Source: Beggiatoa alba B18LD (GTDB lineage Bacteria; Pseudomonadota; Gammaproteobacteria; Beggiatoales; Beggiatoaceae). Taken from it: 64,000 nt of DNA. Of the stretch, positions 35,882-45,223 are shown piece after piece. The DNA is taken from positions 1,289,284-1,353,283 of the forward strand of contig NZ_JH600070.1 of NCBI RefSeq assembly GCF_000245015.1, written 5' to 3'. Under the pieces are notes generated by a model, which was not told the DNA's origin, searched no databases, and saw only the letters and a program-made list of their open reading frames with translations. The stretch's first letter is position 1; every line of letters begins with the position of its first letter. The position numbers and the translations under genes are program-made.

Positions 35882-38800
35882 ATGATGTGGACAAATCCTA
35901 TTAATCGGCTTGTTGAAAACATTTTCGGACGTATTCCTTTACCGATTACCTTAACAGTGCCGTTTATCCTGCAAATGTTTGTCGCGTTACTTTTAATCAT
36001 TGGTTTATCGTTTACGTATCGCTGGCAACTGGGGGAATCCTTTATGCGCCAGTTAAGCGAAACGGGATTGTCACAGATTGAAGAACATTTACAGAAATAC
36101 TTGAGTTTACCTAATCACGTTTTAGCCTATAACGAAGCGTTATTTCGAGATAATCCACAGTGGTTAAAAGATAGCGATTATTTAGATCGACATTTTTTTC
36201 TACAACTACATCATTTTAATGAGATTGACAGCATATGGTTTGCTACCATTGATGACCGCTTTTTAAGCGTTGTGCGGATGCATAATCATCAATCACTCAG
36301 CAGTTTAAAGAGCAGTAATAGCAATGCGTTAAAACAAGTCTTGCATAATAATAATGGGGATGAGACGCATGTTGAAACACATCCCAATTTTTCCTTTAAA
36401 GAATCTATGTGGTATCAAACCCCTTTAATTAAAAACTGGGGGGCATGGTCAACCATTACAAGCAATGATTTACCGCTGTTAATACACCCACAATGGGTAT
36501 TAAGCAAACCTTTATACGACAAGCAAGGGCAATTAATTGGCGTGTTGGGTGTCGGAATAGATTTGTATGATATGAGTGATGCTTTAAATAAGACCTTAAT
36601 CAGCGAAAACAGCAAAGTCATTATATTTACAGCCGTTGGACAGCTCATTGCTATTGGCACGCATCGTAATTATGACAATAATATCCCTCAACAAGATAAT
36701 TTACTTTACGACAATATTTTTACCAGTGAATACCCATTACTTAAAACCATTAGTAATGTCTTACATCCTTTATTAAAAAAAAATAATCAATTCATCGGTA
36801 TCCATCAAACGCCAATTTCTTATAACAATCAACGTTATATTCTAACTACGAAAGCAGTCAGCGATTCGTATGATTTAACATGGTTTATTACGATTGTTGT
36901 ACCAGAATTAGATTTTCTCACCACAATTTATCGAGATTCGCTAGACATGATAGTACTGGCAATCCTCGCAATATTACTCTTTACATGGTTTAGCATTCGC
37001 ACTGCCCGCTGGGTTATCCGTCCGATACTATCCCTTGATGATGCCGCGCAAGAATTAGCCATGGGTAACTGGTCACATCCTTTACCACCCGTACACCGTG
37101 TTGACGAAATTGGTAGCTTATCCCTCTCTTTCAACACCATGGCGCGTCAACTACAAGCCTCTATTGCAACACTGAAAATTAAAAATGAAGAGTTACAACA
37201 ACTCAACCAATTGAAAGAAATTAAATTTCATAACATGGCGGCAATGGTACCTGGCGTTATTTTCCAATGGTACGAAAAAAGCAACGGACAACAAGGTTTT
37301 TACTATGTTAGCCCTCGCTGTTGGGATTTATACGGCATCAGTGCGGAAGAATTACAAGCAGGCACACAAGGTTTACCCGTTCATCCCGATGATAATGTGC
37401 TATGGCGGGATAATTTACGCCGTGCGATTGAACAAGGAGAAGATTTATCTTTCGAAGGACGATTTGCCCTACAAAATGGGGAAGTAAAATGGTGGCGCAC
37501 CATTGCAAAACCCGTTGTAAGCCGTAACGAAGTCGTCTTAAATGGCATCATTATTGACATTACCCAACAACGCGCCCTAGAAGAATCCTTACGCCAAGCC
37601 AAAGAAGATGCAGAACAAGCAAAGTTAGAGGCTGAAGTTGCTAACCATGCAAAAAGCCGTTTTCTTGCCAATATGAGCCATGAACTGCGTACCCCCATGA
37701 ACGCGATTCTAGGCTTTGCACAACTCATGATTCGTGATAGTCAAGTTACCGAATTACAACAAGAAAATCTTAATATTATTATAGAAAGCGGTGAACACCT
37801 ACTAGAACTTATCAATGATGTGCTGGAAATGTCGAAAATTGAAGCAGGGCGTGTTGTACTCAATAAAACGGTGTTTGATTTTACTCAAGCACTACACAAT
37901 GTTTTAAAAATGCTCAGAATACGGGCTAAAAATAAAGGATTATTACTCCTTGAGAATATCGATAGAACCGTCCCACGTTACATTAAAACGGATGAAAATA
38001 AATTACGGCAAATCCTCATCAACCTCATTGCTAACGCCATTAAATTTACCGAACAAGGTGATGTACGGATATATGTCAGCTACCAACCCACAATAGCTCA
38101 ACAATCCGCACAACTTTACTTTGCTATCAGCGACACAGGTATCGGCATTGCAGCGGGAGAAATTAATAATTTATTTGAAGTTTTTCAACAAGGTATTTAC
38201 CATAACAAACAGTATGAAGGCTCTGGCTTAGGCTTACCCATCAGTCGCCAATTCGTACAACTGTTAGGGGGTGACATTACCGTAGAAAGCGAACTCGGAA
38301 AAGGCTCAACTTTCACCTTCAATATCCCCATAGAATCAGTTGATATCAATACACTACCAACAATAGAGCCGACAGCTAATCTCTGCAAAGTCACAGGACT
38401 AATACCCGACCAACAATCTTACAAATTACTCATTGTTGAAGACAATGACGAAAGTCGCTTACTGTTAAAACGCCTACTTGAAGGGGTTGGATTTGAAGTG
38501 AATGAAGCCTGCGATGGTCAACAAGCAGTCAGCTTATGCCAATGGTGGCAACCTGATTTAATTTGGATGGACATTCGTATGCCCATCATGAACGGCTATG
38601 AAGCCACCAAACAGATTAAAGCCCAAGCAGGCGACAAAAAAATCATTATCATCGCCCTTACCGCCAGTGCCTTTGAACACGAACGCCAACACATTTTAGA
38701 TGCAGGCTGTGACGACTTTGTCCGTAAACCGTTTAGAGAAAGAGAAATTTTTGATAAACTGACCCAACATTTAGGGGTACACTTTACCTACTTCACCCCC

Positions 38801-39082
38801 ACAGATAGCCCCACCACACCCCCAAACGAACAAGCAGAAACAGAACAACACCTGTTAGAACAACAATTAAAAACCTGTATGCCTGAATGGTTAAACGCCT
38901 TACAACTGGCAGCAGCAAAAGCAGATGACGATTTAGTTTTACAACTATTACAACAACTACCCGCAACCTACCATCCGCTCACTGAACAGATGGCAACGCT
39001 AGCGCACGACTTTCAGTTTGATATGATTATCAACCTGTGTCACACAGCCCTTTCCTCCTCCAGTCATCGGCAGATAACATAA
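35882..39082 (+). CDS. Hybrid sensor histidine kinase (Cache-HAMP-PAS-HisKA-HATPase-REC)
   Basis: A 1066-residue inner-membrane sensor: helix at about 20-45, large extracytoplasmic Cache-like domain about 48-350, second helix about 355-375, then HAMP (RWVIRPILSLDDAAQELAMG). A PAS/PAC domain follows at about 450-565. HisKA has its phospho-His in FLANMSHELRTPMNAILGF (about 599); the HATPase has DTGIGIA and GSGLGLPISRQF. A receiver domain follows (LLIVEDND, Asp in LIWMDIRMPIMNG about 897, KPFRE). The C-terminal helical region after 960 could be a degenerate Hpt, but no clear phospho-His motif is seen. The next gene, a REC-GGDEF protein, starts on the next base. Confidence 0.93.
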   Translation: MMWTNPINRLVENIFGRIPLPITLTVPFILQMFVALLLIIGLSFTYRWQLGESFMRQLSETGLSQIEEHLQKYLSLPNHVLAYNEALFRDNPQWLKDSDYLDRHFFLQLHHFNEIDSIWFATIDDRFLSVVRMHNHQSLSSLKSSNSNALKQVLHNNNGDETHVETHPNFSFKESMWYQTPLIKNWGAWSTITSNDLPLLIHPQWVLSKPLYDKQGQLIGVLGVGIDLYDMSDALNKTLISENSKVIIFTAVGQLIAIGTHRNYDNNIPQQDNLLYDNIFTSEYPLLKTISNVLHPLLKKNNQFIGIHQTPISYNNQRYILTTKAVSDSYDLTWFITIVVPELDFLTTIYRDSLDMIVLAILAILLFTWFSIRTARWVIRPILSLDDAAQELAMGNWSHPLPPVHRVDEIGSLSLSFNTMARQLQASIATLKIKNEELQQLNQLKEIKFHNMAAMVPGVIFQWYEKSNGQQGFYYVSPRCWDLYGISAEELQAGTQGLPVHPDDNVLWRDNLRRAIEQGEDLSFEGRFALQNGEVKWWRTIAKPVVSRNEVVLNGIIIDITQQRALEESLRQAKEDAEQAKLEAEVANHAKSRFLANMSHELRTPMNAILGFAQLMIRDSQVTELQQENLNIIIESGEHLLELINDVLEMSKIEAGRVVLNKTVFDFTQALHNVLKMLRIRAKNKGLLLLENIDRTVPRYIKTDENKLRQILINLIANAIKFTEQGDVRIYVSYQPTIAQQSAQLYFAISDTGIGIAAGEINNLFEVFQQGIYHNKQYEGSGLGLPISRQFVQLLGGDITVESELGKGSTFTFNIPIESVDINTLPTIEPTANLCKVTGLIPDQQSYKLLIVEDNDESRLLLKRLLEGVGFEVNEACDGQQAVSLCQWWQPDLIWMDIRMPIMNGYEATKQIKAQAGDKKIIIIALTASAFEHERQHILDAGCDDFVRKPFREREIFDKLTQHLGVHFTYFTPTDSPTTPPNEQAETEQHLLEQQLKTCMPEWLNALQLAAAKADDDLVLQLLQQLPATYHPLTEQMATLAHDFQFDMIINLCHTALSSSSHRQIT

Positions 39083-40057
39083 ATGGACAGTTCTAGCCCC
39101 CACTTAAACAAGGATGTTACGCAGAAGGATAATATCCTCATCGTAGATGATACCCTCCCCAATTTACGCCTGCTCTCTAACATGCTAAACGAACAAGGCT
39201 ACAAAGTGCGTGGCGTGACAAATGGAAAAAGTGCGTTAACCGCTATTCACCTATCCCCACCAGATTTAATCCTGCTAGATATCAACATACCAGACATGAA
39301 CGGTTATGAAGTCTGCGAACACCTCAAAGCCGACGAACAAACCCGTGATATTCCTGTTATCTTTATCAGCGCAATGCACGACATTATTGATAAAGTCAAA
39401 GCCTTCAGCATTGGCGGTGTGGACTACATCACCAAACCCTTTCACGTTGACGAAGTCCTTGCCCGCGTGCGTACCCACCTCACTATTCGCCACCTACAAA
39501 AACGGTTAGAACAAGCCAACCAAGAACTCTACCGCCAAGCCACCCTAGACGGTCTAACCCAAATCGCTAACCGTCGCCGTTTTGATGACTACCTCAAACA
39601 AACATGGCAACAAATGGTCTATCAACACAAATCAATGGCGTTAATCCTAGCAGACATAGACTACTTCAAAGCCTACAACGACACATACGGACACCTACAA
39701 GGAGACGACTGCTTAAAACAAGTTGCACAATCCATAGAATCCGCTGTTCACCGCTCAACAGACCTTGTTGCCCGTTATGGCGGGGAAGAATTCGCCGTGA
39801 TTCTGCCCGATACAGAAAAAACAGGCGCGTTACACATTGCAAAACAAATTCAAGCAAAACTACAAACACTCGCTTTACCTCACAGCAAATCCAGCGTAAG
39901 CCAATTATTAACCCTTAGCATTGGTGTCGCTAGTATTCTCCCACAAGGCGACAGCGCAAACCCTAATACAGGAGTCAACCTACTGATTCAAAAAACAGAT
40001 AATGCCTTATATCAAGCAAAATCTGTAGGACGTAACTGCATTCAGTGGATGGATTAG
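39083..40057 (+). CDS. Response regulator diguanylate cyclase (REC-GGDEF)
   Basis: A 324-residue protein with a receiver at about 15-130 (ILIVDDT, phospho-Asp in LILLDINIPDMNG, KPFHVDEV) and a GGDEF domain at about 150-320. The active-site loop is GGEEF, and RSTD five residues before it is the product-inhibition I-site, so it should be an active, feedback-controlled c-di-GMP synthase. ATG 39083 follows the kinase TAA with no gap, so translation is coupled and the kinase is the likely phosphodonor. Confidence 0.93.
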   Translation: MDSSSPHLNKDVTQKDNILIVDDTLPNLRLLSNMLNEQGYKVRGVTNGKSALTAIHLSPPDLILLDINIPDMNGYEVCEHLKADEQTRDIPVIFISAMHDIIDKVKAFSIGGVDYITKPFHVDEVLARVRTHLTIRHLQKRLEQANQELYRQATLDGLTQIANRRRFDDYLKQTWQQMVYQHKSMALILADIDYFKAYNDTYGHLQGDDCLKQVAQSIESAVHRSTDLVARYGGEEFAVILPDTEKTGALHIAKQIQAKLQTLALPHSKSSVSQLLTLSIGVASILPQGDSANPNTGVNLLIQKTDNALYQAKSVGRNCIQWMD

Positions 40058-40091
40058 ACGAAAAGGAATGAGAGTGAGTTCAATTAGAATT

Positions 40092-40276
40092 AACTAACGC
40101 GAGTACAGCGAGTTTCTTTTAAAAAGACAACAGCTTGTCTGAATCAGAATTCACAGAATTTTCAGAATTAGCAGGATTAAAAAGCATTATTCGCCTGAGT
40201 TCGGCGAGATTTTTTAAAAAGACAAGCATTTGTCTGAATCAGGATTTTCAAAATTAACAACGCGAGTACGGCGAAA
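40092..40276. repeat. Family-B repeats, two partial copies
   Basis: A degenerate left end (AACTAACGCGAGTACAGCGAG) leads into GTCTGAATCAGAATTC and the nonamer series. A second left end follows near 40195 (CCTGAGTTCGGCGAG) with its own GTCTGAATCAGG block. No right ends remain. Confidence 0.65.
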
Positions 40277-40282
40277 AATGGC

Positions 40283-40507
40283 TTAAATAAAAAGAGGTTG
40301 AGAAGGATTTAACAAATTAAAGCCATCATCAAGTTTAGGATTAATACGAGACATCAAAGAAGGCTTATGGAGCTTCCAAGTATAGGCAATAAGCCCCGCA
40401 ATGACATTGACCATAAACCCCAAGACACTCAACTGTTGTTCCCATAAAGGCATAAACCATTTACTAAAGTCGTCGATTGAGCAGAACAGGCTTGTTATCA
40501 TATCCAT
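40283..40507 (-). pseudogene. Internally deleted transposase remnant (IS982/IS4-like)
   Basis: The 74 codons join what look like the two ends of a DDE transposase. MDMITSLFCSIDDFSKWF resembles the N-terminus of IS982-type transposases, while FMVNVIAGLIAYTWKLHKPS resembles their C-terminal NLLxGLIAY...KKPS segment. The about 200 residues between, with the catalytic triad, are absent, and the junction is in frame. It cannot be active. The family call is from memory of the end motifs and needs a database search. Repeats lie on both sides. Confidence 0.5.
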
Positions 40508-40508
40508 G

Positions 40509-40580
40509 GTTGTACCTTTGGAAAGTGGGGGTGGACGTTTGGTGATGTTCCATTATTCCTACTTTTCCTTTAGGTACAAC
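40509..40580. repeat. Imperfect inverted repeat beside the transposase remnant
   Basis: GTTGTACCT (40509-40517) faces AGGTACAAC (40572-40580), with an inner GGAAAGT / ACTTTTCC pairing. It starts two bases after the transposase-remnant start codon. It may be part of an old insertion-sequence end or an RNA hairpin; no sister copy is seen in the window. Confidence 0.4.
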
Positions 40581-40709
40581 TTTTTATTTCTTCCATTCCG
40601 CTTCTTTCTAGCTTAATCATTAATCCCCTGTTTTATATCTATTATCGCGCCGTATTCAGGTTATTAATTATTGAGTTCTTGACGTGTTTTATGATTGATA
40701 ACAATTGCT

Positions 40710-40859
40710 ATGTTTCATATTACGTTACGCTTAAAAAAATCACTGTTACTCCTGTTAGGCATTAGTATCTTATGCGGACTGATGCTGTTAGGTTGGTATT
40801 TATGGCTACAATGGGGCATGTTGATTGTGAATAACTACGACCCACAATATTGTTTTTAA
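40710..40859 (+). CDS. Possible 49-residue single-pass membrane protein
   Basis: ATG 40710 opens a 49-codon frame with a basic start (MFHITLRLKK), one long hydrophobic helix (about 11-38) and a short polar tail ending YDPQYCF. No strong Shine-Dalgarno is visible, which lowers confidence. A GACCTGCTAGG hairpin with a T-tract lies 21 bases after the stop and would end its transcript. No family recognised. Confidence 0.4.
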   Translation: MFHITLRLKKSLLLLLGISILCGLMLLGWYLWLQWGMLIVNNYDPQYCF

Positions 40860-40879
40860 TATTCGAATTCTAAAAGTAA

Positions 40880-40912
40880 AGACCTGCTAGGTTTTCAAAA
40901 CCTAGCAGGTCT
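40880..40912. terminator. GACCTGCTAGG hairpin (terminator-like)
   Basis: AGACCTGCTAGGTTTT faces AAAACCTAGCAGGTCT in a near-perfect 16-bp stem followed by TTTAAT. It is the hairpin otherwise found inside family-B elements, here standing alone between the small frame at 40710 and the convergent lipoprotein gene, so it could serve both. Confidence 0.65.
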
Positions 40913-40936
40913 TTTAATACAGCTAAACCGATAAGA

Positions 40937-41722
40937 TTAAAGCCCCATCCGTTCCCCGACATAACGGGTACGTTGTTCTGTAATTACCTGATATTCCCCC
41001 GCTATCCAGCGTTTCTCAATTTGCCAATAATCAGGGCTTTGCTTATGACTAACGACGGCATTAGCGGCTAAAGTTAATAAAACCGCTTGGGCTTTTTGTG
41101 TATGCAAATCATTGGTTTTTAAAGCAGCCCAATCAATGACAGTATCTAAAGGACGTTTATTGCTATCAACTTGAAACGGTTCATAAAATAATCTATCTGT
41201 ATTAGTAAATGTGCGTACCATATTGGGCTGATACTTATCCATCACTTGAATGGATTGCGTCGGACGATGCACGACGGCTAATAACGTGTAACCTGCTTCA
41301 TTCGCCGTGTCGATACTGGTTAAATAATACTGTTCGCTATCCACAACCCCATATTGGCGCAAAATCTGTTGAAAAAATGTGGTTGCATGTTTCATCCGTT
41401 GAAAAACAACGCCTGTTTCGCCAGAATCAGGTACATCAGCTAAACGCTTGCCATAAGCCGCTTCGTAAGTATCATCTAATGTGATTTTTGCCTGTGCCTG
41501 AATCAAACCCGTATTAATTTGACGGGTACTTGTTGCCATGTAATAAGGAACAGCGGCAATCCCTTCAAGTAAACCTGCGGCAATTTGTATCGGTGATAAA
41601 ATTAAAATACCTAAACCCGTTAACGCACTAGAAAAACCATGTACAACACTGGGGGCATTTTGATTCGGCGTAGCACAAGCCGTTAAGACACCACAAAGCA
41701 CTAATAATCGAATGCTTTTCAT
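40937..41722 (-). CDS. Hypothetical lipoprotein
   Basis: The 261-residue protein begins with a lipoprotein signal (MKSIRLLVLCGVLTAC; lipobox LTAC, Cys16). A hydrophobic stretch at about 35-62 (ALTGLGILILSPIQIAAGLL) may insert into or lie on the membrane. The rest is soluble with no recognisable motif. Divergent from the LprI-like gene at 42054. Function unknown. Confidence 0.8.
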   Translation of the reverse strand: MKSIRLLVLCGVLTACATPNQNAPSVVHGFSSALTGLGILILSPIQIAAGLLEGIAAVPYYMATSTRQINTGLIQAQAKITLDDTYEAAYGKRLADVPDSGETGVVFQRMKHATTFFQQILRQYGVVDSEQYYLTSIDTANEAGYTLLAVVHRPTQSIQVMDKYQPNMVRTFTNTDRLFYEPFQVDSNKRPLDTVIDWAALKTNDLHTQKAQAVLLTLAANAVVSHKQSPDYWQIEKRWIAGEYQVITEQRTRYVGERMGL

Positions 41723-41913
41723 TGCAGACCTCTTTAAAATAAACAGTGTTTAGTAGTAAGATTAACTATAATTAAACACCGTTTAATAATCAAATCCGTT
41801 ATAACCACTATAAAAAGACAATGAGTTTATTCAACTTATTATTTTTGAATAATTATTCTTGATTTAATCCATCATTAGATATGCTAATATCCTTTTAACA
41901 AGGAGTTACCCCT

Positions 41914-41985
41914 ATGCTTTACCATTCACTAATTTGTAAAAACAGGCATAAAAAACCTGATAAGAACTACTTTATATTGCGCTAA
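41914..41985 (+). CDS. Possible 23-residue micro-protein or leader
   Basis: In the 331-base gap between divergent genes, AAGGAG (41900-41905) stands eight bases before ATG 41914, followed by 23 basic codons (MLYHSLICKNRHKKPDKNYF...) and TAA. TTGATT and TATGCTAAT upstream could form a promoter. It is short enough to be chance and has no known family. The rest of the gap holds nothing else clear. Confidence 0.25.
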   Translation: MLYHSLICKNRHKKPDKNYFILR

Positions 41986-42053
41986 ATTCCATTACTATAA
42001 GCGCACTATTACGTCAGCCATCGATAAAGAGGCGTTATTTAGGATAAGGTTTC

Positions 42054-42689
42054 ATGTTAAAGAAAATTGCCATATTCAGTGCTTTTTGTGTGATATTACC
42101 TGTTCACGCTGCGAGCTTTGATTGCAAAAAAGCGCAAGCAGAGATTGAACAAACAATTTGTAATGATAAAGATTTAAGCGCGTTAGATAGTCAATTAGGC
42201 AAAACCTATAACAGTTTATTAAAAATACTTGCTAAAAAAGAAGCTAGTTTTTTACGGCAAACCCAGCGTTATTGGGCGCAAACCCGCGAGAATAACTGCG
42301 ATATTCACAATGCTGCTTGTTTAGCCGCTTTATATCGACAACGTTTAACAACACTTGATTTTTTTAAATCTCCCGATTATTTAGAAACGCCAACAGGGCG
42401 AGCGAGTGGGATTTATCAGTTAGGTGGAAATATGGAAATGGTGGTTGAAGCGTTATCTGCACAAGAATTGGCGGTTAATATCAGCGGTGCTGAACCCACA
42501 AATGGGCGTTGGATTTGTGATTTTGGCGGACAAGGCACGTTAGAAAATGGCGTATTGGCAATGAAAGCCTTAGATGATGCTATTGTGAAAGTAACTTTTG
42601 CGAAAAATCAGGCGACAGTGGACGAGGGCGAAGAGAGTCTATTTTGTGGCATGGGTGGCAGTTTAAACGGAAAATATCAAAAGCAATAA
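42054..42689 (+). CDS. Secreted protein with LprI-like (DUF1311) domain
   Basis: A 211-residue protein with a signal peptide (MLKKIAIFSAFCVILPVHA). The LprI domain at about 20-100 carries the conserved cysteine pattern FDCKKAQAEIEQTICNDKDL, then LDSQLGKTYNSLL and NNCDIHNAACLAALYRQR. Mycobacterial LprI inhibits lysozyme, but most bacterial members are uncharacterised. The C-terminal about 100 residues form an unrecognised domain with two cysteines (RWICDFGG, LFCGMGG), probably disulfide-bonded. AAGG precedes ATG. Confidence 0.82.
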   Translation: MLKKIAIFSAFCVILPVHAASFDCKKAQAEIEQTICNDKDLSALDSQLGKTYNSLLKILAKKEASFLRQTQRYWAQTRENNCDIHNAACLAALYRQRLTTLDFFKSPDYLETPTGRASGIYQLGGNMEMVVEALSAQELAVNISGAEPTNGRWICDFGGQGTLENGVLAMKALDDAIVKVTFAKNQATVDEGEESLFCGMGGSLNGKYQKQ

Positions 42690-42872
42690 GTGCATTTTTT
42701 AACCTAAGTACTTGCAAAGACTACCCTGTCATTTCAAAATTTTTATCGTGATGATGTAATGAGTTGCTGAAAAATACGGCAACTTTAAAACATCAACGAT
42801 TGCATCATGATAGATGCGCACTCATTTATCATGGTTTTTTCATGGTGTGCAGTAGTAAATCAGGAGATAGGA

Positions 42873-44555
42873 ATGGCTAACCCCATCAATAAATACAGTG
42901 CCAAAATCACTCAACCGAAATCACAAGGCGCGTCTCAAGCCATGTTATATGCAACAGGCTTAGAAGAAGTAGATATGAGCAAGGCGCAAGTAGGTATCGG
43001 CAGCGTTTGGTATGAAGGCAACCCTTGCAACATTCATTTATTAGACCTCGCGCAAAAAGTCAAAGAAGGCGTAATCGCTGCGGGTTTAGTGGGAATGCGC
43101 TTTAATACCGTAGGGGTCAGCGATGGGATTTCGATGGGCACACGCGGAATGAGTTTTTCATTACAATCCCGTGACTTAATTGCAGACTCCATTGAAACCA
43201 TTATGGGTGGACAATGGTACGATGCCAATATTTCCCTACCTGGTTGCGATAAAAACATGCCAGGTTGTTTAATAGCGATGGGGCGTTTAAACCGCCCGTC
43301 ATTAATGATTTATGGCGGAACAATTCGCCCTGGTTATAATAAAAAACAAGAACCGATTGATATTGTAACCGCGTTCCAATCTTATGGCGCGTTTATCTCT
43401 GGCAAAATTACCGAAGAAGAACGTCAAGACATCGTGCGTCATGCCTGTCCTGGTGCTGGGGCTTGTGGTGGCATGTACACCGCTAATACCATGGCATCCG
43501 CCATTGAAGCCCTCGGCATGAGCTTACCTTATAGCTCCTCTACACCTGCAACAGAAGCCTATAAATTAGAAGAGTGTTTTAACGCAGGGGTTGCGATACG
43601 CAATCTATTAGAAAAAGACATTAAACCCCGTGACATCATGACCCGTGCCGCGTTTGAAAATGCCATCGTCATGGTGATGGCGTTAGGGGGGTCAACCAAT
43701 GCCGTATTACACCTCATTGCCATTGCTCGCTCTGTAGATGTTGATTTAAATATTGATGACTTCCAACGGATTAGCGATAAAACTCCTTTCTTAGCCGATT
43801 TAAAACCCAGTGGTTTATATGTGATGGAAGACGTACACCATATCGGTGGTACACCTGCCATCATGAAGTATTTACTAGAAAAAGGCTTGTTAGACGGTAG
43901 CTGTTTAACCGTTACAGGCAAAACCATTGCGGAAAACTTAGCCGATTTACCCGCTTTAAAAGCAGGGCAACAAGTTATTCGTCCCTTAGAAAATCCGATT
44001 AAACCCACAGGACATATTCAAATCCTCAAGGGTAATCTTGCCCCAGGTGGTTCTGTCGCTAAAATTACAGGTAAAGAAGGCTTACGCTTTACGGGGACTG
44101 CAAAAGTCTATGACTGTGAAGAGGATATGCTCAGTGCATTAGAGCGTAAAGAAATCCAAAAAGGCGACGTGGTTATCATTCGTTATGAAGGACCTAAAGG
44201 CGGGCCGGGTATGCCCGAAATGCTCACGCCAACCTCTGCCATTATGGGCGCGGGTTTAGGCAATGATGTAGCGTTATTAACGGATGGTCGTTTTTCAGGC
44301 GGTTCTCATGGCTTTATCGTCGGTCATATCGTGCCCGAAGCCCAAGAAGGCGGCCCTATTGCGTTAGTGAAAAATGGTGACATCATCACCATTGATGCAG
44401 AAAACAAACGTATTGATATTGATGTCAGCGATGCAGAATTGGCAAAACGTCGCACGGAATGGAAACAACCGCCGTATAAAGCTAACCGTGGCACGTTATA
44501 CAAATACATCAAAAATGTGAAAAATGCCTCTGAGGGTTGCGTCACTGACGAATAG
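42873..44555 (+). CDS. ilvD: Dihydroxy-acid dehydratase
   Basis: Third step of isoleucine and valine synthesis, dehydrating 2,3-dihydroxy acids with an iron-sulfur cluster. The 560-residue product starts at ATG 42873, preceded by AGGAGATAGGA, and an upstream frame to 42807 is not used. Signatures are [25 protein letters not shown] and [11 protein letters not shown]; the C-terminal RRTEWKQP is typical. Stands alone, with no ilv or leu gene beside it; a hairpin terminator follows. Confidence 0.95.
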   Translation: MANPINKYSAKITQPKSQGASQAMLYATGLEEVDMSKAQVGIGSVWYEGNPCNIHLLDLAQKVKEGVIAAGLVGMRFNTVGVSDGISMGTRGMSFSLQSRDLIADSIETIMGGQWYDANISLPGCDKNMPGCLIAMGRLNRPSLMIYGGTIRPGYNKKQEPIDIVTAFQSYGAFISGKITEEERQDIVRHACPGAGACGGMYTANTMASAIEALGMSLPYSSSTPATEAYKLEECFNAGVAIRNLLEKDIKPRDIMTRAAFENAIVMVMALGGSTNAVLHLIAIARSVDVDLNIDDFQRISDKTPFLADLKPSGLYVMEDVHHIGGTPAIMKYLLEKGLLDGSCLTVTGKTIAENLADLPALKAGQQVIRPLENPIKPTGHIQILKGNLAPGGSVAKITGKEGLRFTGTAKVYDCEEDMLSALERKEIQKGDVVIIRYEGPKGGPGMPEMLTPTSAIMGAGLGNDVALLTDGRFSGGSHGFIVGHIVPEAQEGGPIALVKNGDIITIDAENKRIDIDVSDAELAKRRTEWKQPPYKANRGTLYKYIKNVKNASEGCVTDE

Positions 44556-44592
44556 CCTCATGTTTTAGGCTTATATCATATCGCGTTCCAAC

Positions 44593-44625
44593 AGACCTGC
44601 TAGGTTTTTAAAACCTAGCAGGTCT
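44593..44625 (+). terminator. Terminator of ilvD (GACCTGCTAGG hairpin)
   Basis: AGACCTGCTAGGTTTTTAAA folds back on AACCTAGCAGGTCT and is followed by TTTTTTTG, 37 bases after the ilvD stop. The same hairpin recurs in the window at 3948, 40880, 45041, 51571 and 56951. Further family-B material (GTCTGAATCAGGATTTTCAG) follows to about 44700. Confidence 0.8.
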
Positions 44626-44704
44626 TTTTTTGTCTGAATCAGGATTTTCAGGATTTAAACTCTGAAATAAAAAAATTAATGCGAATGAGTCTGTTAAATT
44701 CAGC

Positions 44705-45124
44705 TATAGTAACCGTACCATAAAGTGATTTGAATCTAGGACTGGCAGTCCTGTGAGGACTGCCAGTCCTTCATGTCGTTTTATAATAACCTGAGTTCGG
44801 CGAGTTTCTGTTAAAGAAACAACGACTTGTCTGAATCAGAATTCACAAAATTTTCAGAATTAGCAGAATTAAAAAGCATGATTCATCTTACTTTTTGGTT
44901 TAAGGGTTTTAAATTCCGCTAATTCTGTTAATTCTGAAAATCCTGATTCAGACAATGTTGTAATCTTGTCTGGTTAATCTTGATGAAAAACAAGAGAATA
45001 ATCTCTGCCAGTCCGTCAAACCTTTTCGCGTGTTCCAACAGACCTGCTAGGTTTTGAAAACCTAGCAGGTATCTGTTTTATTTTATAAAACTCGCCGAAC
45101 TCCGGTTATAATACGTTTGCTATA
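44705..45124. mobile_element. Family-A repeat interrupted by a family-B element
   Basis: The left part (44705-44787) runs TATAGTAACCGTACC, through two AGGACTG palindromes, to CGTTTTATAAT. The right part (45113-45124) is ACGTTTGCTATA. Removing 44788-45112 restores CGTTTTATAATACGTTTGC, exactly the (reverse-strand) sequence of the intact copy at 624-718. The family-A element was thus the target of the family-B insertion. Confidence 0.85.
44788..45107. mobile_element. Complete family-B element (320 bp) with target duplication
   Basis: Ends are AACCTGAGTTCGGCGAGTTT (left) and, read from the right, AACCGGAGTTCGGCGAGTTT, differing at one base in 20. ATAAT directly precedes (44783-44787) and follows (45108-45112) the element. 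The interior holds a GTCTGAATCAG block with nonamers, its inverted partner ending TGATTCAGAC, a spacer (TCTCTGCCAGTCC) and the GACCTGCTAGG hairpin (45041-45070). It has no coding frame, so it is a non-autonomous element that must use a transposase from elsewhere. Confidence 0.85.
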
Positions 45125-45223
45125 AATTCAGCTAATCCTGAAAACCCTGTGAATTCTGATTCAGACAAAAATCAATAGGGTTTAGGAAAATGATATATCC
45201 TGATTTTCTAAGATATTTTTCAA

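Noticed and set aside
44556-45223. CRISPR array suggested by the repeated intergenic blocks
   Set aside because: Repeats are irregular in spacing and orientation, have inverted ends and a target duplication, and no cas genes are nearby.
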